A DNA stretch of 64,000 nucleotides from Saturnia japonica (lineage: Eukaryota; Arthropoda; Insecta; Lepidoptera; Saturniidae), in the NCBI GenBank assembly GCA_033032175.1, contig CM065307.1, positions 6,820,001-6,884,000 of the forward strand. Reading direction: 5' to 3'. This document shows, in pieces, positions 32,269 to 43,967 of the stretch (position 1 is the first letter of the stretch; each line of letters begins with the position of its first letter). The notes beneath the pieces were generated by a model that saw nothing but the letters and a program-made list of their open reading frames with translations, was not told the origin of the DNA and made no database searches. Both the position numbers and the translations under genes were made by a program.

Positions 32269-33789
32269 ACTGGATAAGCAAAATGTATATTTTATATATA
32301 ACTTTTATGAACATAGCAGCAATTGGACACCTACAGTTACTTGAATAAAGATGTTGGTAATAAACCTCATGGGTCAGTAATCAGATTTTTGTTTCCACAA
32401 CTGAACATCCAAATTATAAATACTTATTTAATAATTATTAGTCAAAAATGACTACTGGTATGATCATTACTTTCAATATGTGAAATCAATTATTTTCTGA
32501 TTTTTTGACTTGTGGTGATCAGAGAGGATGGTAAAGATGATATGATAGTGAAAACTAATGAAATTAAAACTATGATGGTAACATTATTTTTCTGCTCAAC
32601 ATGAGAAACAAACCAACTGGACATGGTCTCCAGTGAAAACTCCTAAAGAACATCAATGCCAGTTCACTATATCATAATCAGACAATGAAAAAACTCAAAA
32701 TATGATTTTGAAATGATACTATATAATATGTTATTTTACAATAAGTGGAATATGCTTTTGTTACTAACACAAATACTGTATATTTGTAATATACAAATCT
32801 ATTTATAGTATAAGAAATGTAATTACATACTTTTGTGTTTGTTAAAGTGCTGTTATGTCTTTCTGAAATGCTTTATATAATTTTACTAACAGGTAGCTTT
32901 GTTGTCCAACAAAGAGCATATGGAAAATATAAGTCTTTGATATACCATGTAAAGGAAGGGGCTACAATTACTATATATTATAGCAATATTATCTTTATCA
33001 ATAGTAAATAGGTTTGTTTTTTGTAGAGGTTATATATTAAAGGCGTACTTCTAAAATCGAAAACAGGTAGCGAACAATTATTTGTCTTACATCACACGCA
33101 AACACTGATTTCGACCTATTCGGAGAGACCGTAGTCATCATTAATAAATATATTACTTTAACTTTGTAAATATTACTAATCTTGCTTACCTTTCCTTAAA
33201 TGCTTAATTATTAAATTATGTAAATTATTATGTGCGTGATTTAGATTTTATCCAGTCCTTTAAAAAATCCATAGGTTGGGTTTGTTTTATACATTTGTTC
33301 CAAAGTATGACATAAAAATTATCATATAGGTATAGAAGCAACATATATAATAGAACAGTGTTTCGTTTAAAGAAATGAAAAATTTATACAAATTTTCAAA
33401 ACTTCACTTCTGCTTTCGATTTAACCATAGGATTAAAACTACGCGAAATGTGACATTTCAGCTGATTGTACTGACACTGCTGACTAGCGTTGTCAGTGTC
33501 TAATCTAATATCTAAATTCCCAAAAATCTTGCTCAATTACCCCAAATCGGAGATGAATAAACTAATGATTTCCTACATAGCTTTCTAAAAAACAAATTGT
33601 ACTGTAATAAAAAAAAGTAATGCAGCAAAACTTCTTTAGACGTTGCTAATGAGTATTTGAATGCATTACTTATAATTTAATTCATAAATTTACAAAAATA
33701 ATGCGCACTATTCCTCACGAAAAAATGGTATGTACTTGGAGAGTTTGGGAATCGCCTTGCTTAAGCATTTTTGAAGTGATAATTTCTTT

Positions 33790-35030
33790 AGTATCTTTGT
33801 AATTTGAATCGTGATGAAGAGTAACACTAAAAACAGACAAGCACACATCTATAGCATTTAGTCTGCGAGAGAATGTGATAGAATACATTTAATGCCTGCA
33901 GGGTTAATGCAAGTCCTGATTTTCGCGGCTATGTTCATTATCGATCTGGCCTAGCTGTGTAACACCCAGTTGTATGCAGTATCTACAGTACGAGTGATCG
34001 ATAGTTCGAGCCTTGCTGATTTAGATGATTATTAAAAAGAGAATTTAAAGAAGTTATTTTATTGTTTTATAAAGGAGGGTTTCATTTATACTTCGAGTAA
34101 TATGTTTTTTTTTTGTTTTTATAACTTTATGAAGGTTCTCTTCTTATATGGGAACGTGTATAGAAGGTTCTCAGAGTGGGCAATGGAAAGGTCGACAGAG
34201 GTGTAATATAGTAATTAAGTGGAGCTACACAAACAAAGTAATGAAACTATTGAAATTAGAAATCGGACATCTCTTAAAATTTCATTTAAACGGGGCTTGT
34301 AATTAGTGCATGTATGATGCATACTGTTTTCATGTCTTAAAATAAAAGTCTTTGATCGCAATACTTGGCATTTATACATATTATAAACTATGACCTACTA
34401 TTAAATTCAAAGAAGTTTTATTTCAATGATCGATGCAGTTCTTGAATATTTTACCACTGAGTCATCATCGACACTGAGCCATCATCGCTAGTATAAGCCA
34501 ACAAAGAATTTTAACGGATACATTTCCAAATGGCAACACAATCAACAAGCAAATGGCGTTTTATTAATTTGCGAACCTCGTTGTTTTCATTCCAAAACAC
34601 TTTTAGGTCCTAGTAACTTTCAGCTACACAAAATAAATTAGTGTTATGCGATATTTTTTAGTATCTTTAATTCATCGTGTGGTTTAAATTTCGAATTATA
34701 GTCAAACTATTAATAATTCAACAGTCGATAGTTAAAAAAATTATGAGTACTTCTTGTACGTAAAATGTTATACTTATTTGGCTTAAAAAAACAATAATAA
34801 CTCCCAAAATTGTCATTAATACGATTTAATCTGTATTTTAAACAGTCACATTATGCTTCAGGAGCTCTCAATTTTGCCATCTATGAAGTCCGGCAAAAGA
34901 AATATAACTTCATCATGTTAAATCCGGCAATATCCCGCAAATCCCCACATATCGTCAATCCCAACAAAATCTCCACTGGAGTCAAAATTCGCCACAATCT
35001 GGGCAATTCCCCTCAAATTGACAACCCGGC
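33790..35030. repeat. Left arm of long inverted repeat
   Basis: Reads forward what 39290-40510 reads in reverse. Shared landmarks are GAGTAACACTAAAAA (33819 / 40474), AAAATCAGGACTTGCAT (its complement on the left), CTTGCTGATTTAGA-like, ATCTGTATTTTAAA, GAGCTCTCAATTTTG and CAAATTGACA. Divergence is visible throughout (substitutions and small indels). Confidence 0.85.
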
Positions 35031-35224
35031 TACTTACCCTGATAGTAACATTTTTTTGGTATTGTTCTTCCCTTTCTTCCTTAGAAGGAGAAGGCAAAGG
35101 TATCTGAAAACATGCAGCCAAATCAGATGTATTTATAATTCATGTTTAGATGTCATTTAGGTAAAGGCCAAAGCCATGTTTTCTTTTTTCTTGTTTTGCT
35201 TCTTTATCTTTATCTTGCAATGTT

Positions 35225-35430
35225 TTTAAGTCTTTATCTCAACATGCATATTAATTACGCTTTATATATTTTGTAATCCACTTCACATATTATGCACAAC
35301 AACCAAATGATATCACGCAAAATGCCACCAATATTACATAAAATATAAGGTCCAAAAACTAAGATAATGAATTAAAAATAAAAACCACAAATGTCACTTC
35401 AAGATCCCGTCAAAAAACTTCTATTAATTC
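35225..35430 (-). mobile_element. MITE family M1, copy a
   Basis: On the minus strand this reads the shared order GGGATCTTGAAGTGACAT, GACCTTATATTTTATGTAA, GCATTTTGCGTGATAT, GAAGTGGATTACAAA. It is the same family as copies at about 41770, 43968/44714, 55570, 57495 and 60035. Confidence 0.75.
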
Positions 35431-36417
35431 CTTATAAATTTTAAATGAATTTATGATTGTAATCAATGAATAATATTAAATGAGTTGCAGTAGTATCAAT
35501 TCTAGGCTTGGGAAAATTCATTTACCTTGATGAACCAGTTCATCGAAACTCATTCAGTGAAGTGAACTCCTTCACCTAAGCAGTTCAGCAGTTTATATCA
35601 TTCAGTGTACACACTGATAATAACATTTTCGTTAAGAATTCTTGAGTTTTGAGTTAGGATTTTCATTAGAAATGGTTTCACTTTTTGTCACTGAACAAAA
35701 TCGATTCAGTACGGAGCTTTGCCAAAGTGCAGTGTAACTTTTTCTAAACAAATAAATTCAAGTAATTACAAACGAGTGAAAAGATCATAACAATGAAATT
35801 AAATTATGATTATTAACTTTAAATCAAGACTTCTAAGATTGTAACAATATACGTTGTAATGGTTGCATATGCAATCGAAAATACATTTACGCTCTGTTAC
35901 AAAAAATATCAACGAACGTCAAAGAAAAACGTGGAAATAAAGATGTGAGATGAAGCGATATTGCCTGGCAGTACGTGCGACTGAAATGACGCATCAACTC
36001 GGTTACAATCACCGCCCCGTAGTCACTAAATGAGTTAAAGTGTCTGAAGTAGAGGTGTAACTAATATATTCGTATTAGTTACAGGGATTATAATACGCGC
36101 CACGGACTAATATATTATGATCCACAAATGCAGAATAATAGGTTACCAAATATTAGTCTAATAATAGGCACACGATTCATGATCCGCGCGGCGAGTCACC
36201 GCAAGTACCTATCTCTTTGTCTATTATAGGAGGGCGCATCTTGCGAGTAAGCGGGATAACTACATGATTTGAAACTTCGTATAGAAACGACCGCTGGCTG
36301 CAAGCTTATCGTATGCGCAGCTAGGTATGTATAGTAAAGACATCATTATACACGTCGGGCTTCGTATCAAAACTGCAGCGTTGGTAACACAGTAAACAAG
36401 CAATGAGAACAGAATCG

Positions 36418-36909
36418 CTATATTAGTCACCGTTTTTAACGAATATCAGCGTATTAGCTAATACGGATATTAGTTAGGTTCACAGATTAGTTTGTAATAT
36501 TTGTATTAGGAGTCTATTGGTATTTCGTATTATAGAATCACTATATTAGTCACCGTTTTTAACGAATATCAGCGTAATAACTAATACGGATATTAGTTAG
36601 ATTCACAGATTAGTTTGTAATATTTGTATTAGGAGTCTATTGGTATTTCGTATTATAGAATCACTATATTAGTCACCGTTTTTAACGAATATCAGCGTAA
36701 TAACTAATACGGATATTAGTTAGGTTCACAGATTAGTTTGTATTAGTTGTATTAGGAATCTATTCGTATTTCGTATTATGGAATCACTATATTAGGCACC
36801 GTTTTTAACGATTATGAGTGTATTAGCTAATACGGATATTAGTTAGATTCATAGATTACTTTGTAATTTTTGTATTAGGTATCTATTGGAATTTCGTATT
36901 ATATTAGCG
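36418..36909. repeat. Tandem array, 4 units of 123 bp
   Basis: Units start CTATATTAG at 36418, 36541, 36664 and 36787, exactly 123 bp apart. Each contains CACCGTTTTTAACGA, CTAATACGGATATTAGTTAG and TCTATTGGTATTTCGTATTA or close variants. The last unit is the most diverged. The array lies inside the hAT-like element. Confidence 0.92.
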
Positions 36910-36953
36910 ATTTCTTCAGTTCATTGTAACTAGCTGCGATTACATACTGTTAT

Positions 36954-37558
36954 TGTTACGGAATTATAGAACCTCGGGCGATCCGGAGGGGAGGGAAGAG
37001 CGCGCGCGGGGTTTGGTTTGCAAGCGGCATGTGCGCCCGAGCACGTAGCACGTAGACACCGTGGTTAGACAGCGTGAGTGTTGGATGCGTGTCGTCACCG
37101 CCTCGCGGCAAGAGAGTTTCGCCGATCGGACTTTTGAGAAATTAAATTAAATTATTTTACTTGCATATAAAATTTGCACCCGCGCACCCGCTTGATGTGG
37201 GTTTCGATTAGCAAGTAGTGAGACGGGGTTTTGACATAGTGAGTGGTTGTGTGAAGTGTTCCTCTATCTTGGCACCGCCAGCACCAGGTCAGATTACACA
37301 CAGCAACTTCATACATGTACACTGTACCCGACACTATACATCCATACCGACTGGCCTGGATTCTTCGAGTGCGACCTATTTACCGGGTAAGTAATACGTA
37401 TAAGTTTCTGGTATAATTATACGAATTTAACCGGTACTCACGGCGGCAATCTTCCCTGCCCTCCACGGCCTTTTCAAGCACGCTTCCACATTAGGGTAGG
37501 GAGATTTCGGGAGTTGACCGTGAGGCCGAGTGGCTTAGCCCAGGGTTAGGCCCGAACA
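36954..37558. mobile_element. Solo LTR, 605 bp
   Basis: Begins TGTTACGGAATT and ends GCCCGAACA, with a perfect 5-bp target duplication GTTAT (36949-36953 and 37559-37563). GC-rich at its start (AGAGCGCGCGCGGGG) unlike its surroundings. TG…CA ends and the 5-bp duplication fit a solo LTR of a Ty3 or BEL type element; no internal sequence remains and orientation is uncertain. Confidence 0.8.
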
Positions 37559-37852
37559 GTTATCGTATCTATATATTTTGGAGAATTTTAAATGTAAATA
37601 CATATTTATTATTTTATTTTTAGAATCAACTAAAAAATCAATCGATTGACGTTTTTAATGGACATATATAAAAATCTATAATTGTAGTACATGACATAGT
37701 GATATTTTTTAACATAATATATTTTAATATAACAAAGATTTTGACGGTAACGACAGTCCGTAATCTATAATTAATAGAATTGACGTGTCTGTTTGTAATG
37801 TCAAAATAACAGTTTTTTTTTTTACTGAATGCATTTGAAAGTATATACGATA

Positions 37853-38278
37853 CCTATAATAAAAAAACCATTTTTAAAATTTTTGTCTGTCTGTTTGTTC
37901 TGGGTAATCTCCGAAACGGTTGGACTGATTTCGACAGGACTTTCACTGGTAGATAGCTGATTTTATAGGAAGTAATTTAGGCTACCTTTATTTTAGAAAA
38001 ATAAATAGGATTCCGCACAAATAAAAACTGGTCATGGTGAATCAATTCGGGTGCTTAAATGGCTTACGCTGAGTAAACCATCAGAAATATAGCAAATTAA
38101 TGTACTAAACAATTGTAGACATTAAAAATACCTACAAAAATGTCATGGAGAGTATAGGTCTATCTTCTAAGGAACATCCACAATAAGCATTATTGTCTTT
38201 AAAATAGCCGGGAGCGGGGGAGCAAGATTCGCGTGGGCATTTTGTAGTCCACGTGAGCGAAGCCGCGGGTACAGCTAG
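37853..38278 (+). mobile_element. Helitron-like repeat nested in the hAT-like element
   Basis: Opens near CCTATAATAAAAAAACC and TTTTTGTCTGTCTGTTTG and ends AAGCCGCGGGTACAGCTAG followed by TT. The GC-rich stem before CTAG fits a Helitron 3' end. Same family as about 30940-31405 and as the split copy around the BEL element. Confidence 0.6.
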
Positions 38279-39289
38279 TTTATTAATACGAAAGAAAATT
38301 TGACCACTTTTTCATTTATGTTATATAATAAGCATACGGATAATATTAATAAATATTCAAAACAATCTTTTATTTCATACACACATTCTATAAGTATAGA
38401 AAATACTGAGAATAGATTCGCCTAATATCAGTATTAGATTCAAGTAGGTAGCGAATAGCGAATATTGAATCGGTGACTAATATTTGACTAATACCAAATA
38501 ATAGGTACGGGAACCTAATACGAGTTAACTAATATATTCCATATTAGTAATACCAAAATATCAGCCTAATATAACACCTCTAGTCTGAAGGAAGGGCCAA
38601 GTCGGCATGCATCATTCGATCTGAAGTGAGTGGTGAACTGCTGAATGAAAAAGATCTGTTTAACCAGTAACGAGCAGTCCATTTGAACAATTCATTCTTG
38701 AATTAAACAAGTCTAATGATTCATACCTCTCGAGGGATGAAACGTAACAAGTCAGGTATTGATACCGTTATGGAAAGTAAGGATCAGTACTGCTTGGTAT
38801 CGATGATTAAGTATTATAGCCGTTGCGCTCTCAATTGAAAACAACTTTCTTTATAGCACAATTATGCCAACGATATATAAAAGTTTGCGCATGTTTCTAT
38901 AGCTTTGTTAAGTAGTTAGATATCTTACCAGTTTTCCAATAGGCCTATTTATAATGTACAAACGTGACGAACGTCATGATGTATCATAATGAACTATAAA
39001 ATAAATGGTTAGGTGAATTTCTTCCATAAACCATAGATTATTCAAACGTCAAATCATGTGGGTATATCGAACGCTTAATGAGTTGAGCCACAGCATGATA
39101 GAAAAAGAATCGAAAATTATACATACATTTTGATAAATTTGAATCTGCTACGAGTGAGTACCGATACGAGTACTTTTCGCCAATAGCTACTCGTTTCTCG
39201 GTTAAAAGTTATTGACCACAAAAGTACTGGGTGTTGATAAATAAGTATCGAGTATGTACGTATTGAGGTATCTCTAGTTGTGAACCTTG

Positions 39290-40510
39290 TTACCAAGGCT
39301 GTCAATTTGTGGGGAATTCTCCAAATTGTGGGAATTTTGACTCCATGGAGGATTTTGTGGGGGCGGGGGGGGGTTGGCGATTTGGCGGAAATAGCAGGGA
39401 ATTTCACGATTTAACATCAAGAAGTTATACGTATTTTGCCACGCTTCATTATTATCAAAATTGAGAGCTCCTCGAGTATTATGTGACTTTTTAAAATACA
39501 GATTAAATCGTATTGTCGACGAGATACAATTTTTGGAGTTATTATTGTTTTATTACTTACTTACTTAACTTTTTGCGTGCATGTATGAGTACTCATAATT
39601 TTTCAAACTATCGATTGCTGAAATTTTGATAGTTTGAGTATAGTTCGATATTTAAACGTCATAAATCATAATTAATGAAAGAAAATAAGTTTTAAAAATA
39701 TCGTTCAACTCTAATTTATATTGTGTAGCCGAAAGTTACTAGACCTTAAAAGTAATTAGGAATGAAAGCAGCAAGGGTCCCTAATTTATAAAGCGCCAGT
39801 TGCATGTTAATTGTGTTGCCATTTGGAAATGTATCCGTTAAAATTCTTGGTTGGCTCATACCGCCGATGATGAATCGGTGGCTCTCAAACACTGCATCAA
39901 TCACTGAAATAAAACTTCTTTGAATTTAATATTAGGCTATGCTATAAAAATGCCAAATATAGCGATGAAAGAGGTTTATTTTATGACACGAATACAGTAT
40001 GCACTGCCTTTGCACTAATTATAAGCCCAGTTCAAATGAAATTTTCAGAGTTACCTAATTTCTAATTTCACTAATTTGTTTGTAGTTCCACTTAATTACT
40101 GCATTACACCTCTGTGTGCCTATTCATTGTCCACTCTGAGAACCTTCTACACACAGTGAAATAAATTTAAGAAGAAGAAGGGAATCTTCATTGAGTTATA
40201 AAAATGTTCCACGCGGTAGAAATGAAACCTTCATTTATAAAAAATAAAAATATCTTCTTTAAAATCTCTTTTTAAAATCTTCTAAATCAGCGAGGCTCAA
40301 ACTATCGACCGCTCATACTGAACATACAACAGTGCATACAAGTATGGTTGTTACACAGCTAGGCGAGGTAGGTGATGATCATAGTCACGAAAATCAGGAC
40401 TTGCATTAAGTGTATTCTATCTCATTCTCTTGCAGGCTAAACGTTATATGTGTGTGCTTGTCTCTTTTTAGTGTTACTCTTTCGTTTCACTGCGTTTCAA
40501 ATCACAGCGG
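39290..40510. repeat. Right arm of long inverted repeat
   Basis: Reverse-complement partner of 33790-35030. It includes a G run (about 39360-39371) absent from the left arm. Arms of about 1.2 kb enclose about 4.3 kb. Confidence 0.85.
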
Positions 40511-41522
40511 TACTGCACTTCATACTTGACGAAAACATGTAAATGTATTATTGTATAGCAGCTGTCCACGCGGACGCATCGCTCACTCAAGTAGGAAAGA
40601 GACAGATGTCGAACACTGCCGAACGCGGAGGCCGATTGTGCCTCTTTGTCGCTCGTTCCGCGCTCTCGTATGCACTTCAAGCCTTAAATGGAACGCCTCA
40701 GAGCGAGGTAATGCCGCATGAGTCATGTTTTTTCGTGCGTGCAGCCGGCTCCATCGAATTATAAGACGTTGTCACGTCAAAAATAGTTGATTTTTCTTGA
40801 TAATCGATTTTATTTCATATTTGCTTGAAAAATATAAAACCTGAATACACCTGTATTCACAATTATAAATTTCTTAATGAAATAATCAATATCGGAGAAT
40901 GCCCACTCTTGTACCAAATTTTGTTGTTTAAAAAGGTTGATTAAAAATTAAGCAATGTTTTTTTAAATATTATTTAACGACCTTTTGTCCTCGGAATTTG
41001 GTTTTCTAAGTAGGAATATTTTTTAAGCTTTTATGTATAGTATAAACTAATATAACAGAATTTAAGAGTTTTCATGTTCTTTTGTTTGTTTAAACACGCT
41101 AATCTCTGAAACTACCAGTCGGATTTGAAAAATTCTTTTTGTATACGATAGCTTGATTCAAGAAGAATAGTACTAGCTTCAAGATGCACAACCCAGTTAG
41201 CCTTTAATATTGATTTTTGTTAAGTAAGTCGCAACATGTAGTTCTCCCGAACTACTTTATCGGCGTGCGCTGCGATAATTTTTAGTGGTACGTAAATACA
41301 ATGTTGTACAAAAATATTGGGCCTTAGTATATCTAAAAAATAGTCCGGTATAGCATATGTTTATCTTTTATATATAAGCAACAATAAACTATTTTATGAC
41401 AAATAATTGATAAAAATAAATATTTATGTTCATTATTTTAGACATGGCAAATAATGACAATTTTATGAAGTAAATTTTTTTTCTTTATACCATGTTATTT
41501 GGCCATATAGTGTAGGGGATAA
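40511..41522. other. Spacer, no gene seen
   Basis: A GC-richer stretch at 40560-40760 has short frames on both strands without recognisable domains. A degenerate Helitron-like piece (TTTGTTTGTTTAAACACGC) is near 41083. The rest is AT-rich. Confidence 0.4.
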
Positions 41523-41767
41523 GGGGCCATCAATAAATTACGTCACACGAATTTCATGATTTTTTGACCGCTCCCCCGTCCTTGTCACATCAATAAAATC
41601 GACATCAAATCAAACAATGTTATAAAAATTAACAAAACATAAAAAAATCACTTTAATGAAAGATAAAAACTTAATCTTCTTCAGTCCATACACTTCGAAC
41701 CCATTCCTTTAAATTATTTATAACTGGCGTTCTCATTTGGACAGTTAACATCAGAAACATTTGAGTT

Positions 41768-41996
41768 TTTGGCGGGATCTTGAAGTGACATGTTGTGGTT
41801 GTTATTTTTAATTCATTTACCTAGGTTTTTGACCCTATATTATGTAATATTTGTGGCGTTTTGCGTGATATAGTTTGGTTTTTGTGCATAAGTGAAGTGG
41901 ATTATAAATATAAGCTGAAAGCATTCATTCCGAGATCACACAAAAATTCCCTAGAAAGTTCTAACAAGGGAGCCACCATCTTGTTAGGATACTGAA
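41768..41996 (+). mobile_element. MITE family M1, copy b
   Basis: Starts TTTTTGGCGGGATCTTGAAG and ends GGGAGCCACCATCTTGTTAG. Uninterrupted, so it serves as the empty-site reference for the Helitron insertion in copy c. Confidence 0.75.
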
Positions 41997-42125
41997 CCGT
42001 CATAACACTTGACAATATAATTCACTCGATAATGGCAGTAATGGTCTTCATGAAAGAGGACCCGGTTGCCAAGTTAGGAAGAAGAAGAAACATTCATTGT
42101 GTCAACATCTTCTTCATCTAATCAT

Positions 42126-42300
42126 AAAGCTTTATTGTCATCATTCAAACAAAGAATTTCCCTGGCACGTCTAGCAGCAATTCTTTGAGCCCGAATTTTC
42201 GCGATGGGCAATACTTCTTCTTGCGTTTTATGTGATTTCTTGTATAGGTTAGTGGCCTTGTATGTTGCAAAATATAGACCACAGATGCCACACGATCACC
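42126..42300 (-). pseudogene. Zinc-finger-like coding remnant inside the Harbinger-like element
   Basis: One minus-strand frame reads CGICGLYFATYKATNLYKKS, then HKTQEEVLPIAKIRAQRIAA and RRAREILCLNDDNKA before a stop. The opening C-x2-C…H spacing resembles a C2H2-type finger followed by a basic region. I do not recognise the protein. The stop and the lack of surrounding frame make it a fragment, either of the element's own second protein or of a captured host exon. Confidence 0.5.
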
Positions 42301-43967
42301 TTAATAAGTATGCCTCGACACTGGGGTAATAGGTATCATACGGAACTTGCTTCAAATATGATGAAGCTCGGAGATCCAAAGATAGCTGAAGTAACAGCGG
42401 AGCGAATTTTCTTCCACAGTCATCTTTTTCTATGGTAACATACCCGTTACATGTCTGTTGTACTTGTACTACACAATGGTGTACTTACATTGTCGATAAT
42501 ATTCTTAAAGTCGGTAACTTATTTTGAAGTAAAACTTCTTTATCGACGTATGGGAGAAATTTTTGTAGTAATCGTCACGTTTTTCGGTTACGCGCCATGT
42601 TGCTTTTTTTATCAAAGTTTAGTATAGTGACGTAAAGAATATAATGTAATATATTATAATAATAACAACAATATATTAGTTTTGAAGTTTGGTTTGAAAT
42701 AAGAATAACAATATATTTATTTGAAAGTGATAAAATAAAAAGACTTATTCAAATTTAACTGAATTTACAAGAAAAGCGAGAGTGATTATATATTTCGTTT
42801 TATAAATTCAACACGTATGAGTATGATTTTAATATTTATTTGAGTTTAATTTCACTTTTTGATTGTAAATATCAGTGATTGTATATAAATCTGTTAAAAT
42901 TAGCAAGTATTAATAAATATGACTGTAAATCTAGTGAACATTATTAATTCTAAAAATAATAAAAAATATAATTTAAAAATAAATCAAAACACGATTAGAA
43001 AGTAAAAATATGTATACGTACATCTTTTTTAATTATTCGTTTTTAATGATTTATTTATTCATTTTTAATTTTATAAAATCGTTGCATTTCTACAAGATTA
43101 ACTGTCATCATATAATTGTATTACTTTGAAAAGATAATTCCAATTATTTATTCATAACTTGTAAATATAATACAATAAATAAATAGCAATGATATTATAA
43201 TAAGAACAATGATAAAATAAATTACTGATTAATTGTATGCATGTCTATAATAATAAAATAGCTTTAATTTAATACGGAAAAAATTGTTTTTCTTAAGGCT
43301 TAAGCCTTATCTACCCCATTTTCGTGAAGTTGCAAATAGTAGAAAAATGATATGTCGTAAAGAAGTTTCACTTCTTACCTGTGTACTCTGGTACACACAC
43401 ACATTTTTCTTCGAACTATAAAGGTAATAAGTTTCAAATAATCGAGCTGTAAAAGTTGTTAAATAGAACTTTGCTATGTTCGAGTTACAGAAGTCCAATT
43501 TAATTTTTTCTCTGATTATTTTGACTAGAGGGTTGAGATTTAGTGCAACGGAGGTTTTGGGGCTTGAATGGAAGGGAACACATTCTTTCGAGTTTCGGAG
43601 GTTTTCGACTTAAAGAAGTTCTAATGTACTTAGATATAAAATATTAAATTTTGAAAAAATGTGATGTCATAAAATTTGGGACCCCTCCCCTCCCCTTGTC
43701 ACACTTCGTCGACCCCCTCCCCCTAAACGTGTGACGTAATTTATGGATGGCCCCTAATGAAAAATTAAAATAATTTGTACTTGTGGGAAGAACAATTATG
43801 ATAGGGTACACGGGTGCGTTGGCGTTGCGGTGCTTGTCGTATAAAATTAACACGGGTGAAACCGTGGAGCACAGCTAGACATTATTATACACTGCATAAA
43901 TAAAAAGCAACTCATTATATTATTTTATTATACATAACAATATTTATGGGTGATATATAAGGGCGAT

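Larger units (their letters stand above)
29625..33780. other. AT-rich spacer, no gene seen
   Basis: Repeat debris only. A decayed Helitron-like copy at about 30940-31405 shares its middle with 37853-38278 (AATGGCTTACGCTG, ATTAATGTACTA, CACAATAA). A 59-bp tandem duplication lies at 32151-32268. The Helitron-like end GAAACCGTGGGGCGCAGCTC lies near 30337. Confidence 0.45.
36050..38582. mobile_element. hAT-like non-autonomous element, 2533 bp
   Basis: Short terminal inverted repeats TAGAGGTGTAAC… and …ATAACACCTCTA, flanked by a perfect 8-bp duplication GTCTGAAG (36042-36049 and 38583-38590), the length made by hAT transposases. Both ends are rich in TAATA/ATTAGT motifs. No transposase frame. It contains a 4 x 123-bp tandem array, a solo LTR and a Helitron-like copy, so it has been hit repeatedly. 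Confidence 0.85.
41523..43754. mobile_element. PIF/Harbinger-like TIR element, 2232 bp
   Basis: Terminal inverted repeats of about 27 bp, GGGGCCATCMATAAATTACG then TCACACG, flanked by a TAA duplication (41520-41522 and 43755-43757). A TAA target is what PIF/Harbinger transposases use. The interior has no full transposase. It has a short zinc-finger-like coding remnant on the minus strand (about 42126-42300) and a nested M1 MITE at about 41770-41996. Confidence 0.75.

Noticed and set aside
36418..36909. CRISPR-like array
   Set aside because: Units are contiguous 123-bp tandem repeats without unique spacers, in a eukaryotic transposon.
40474..40764. Short overlapping frames on both strands
   Set aside because: Partly in the inverted-repeat arm, no domain, and composition explains the lack of stops.
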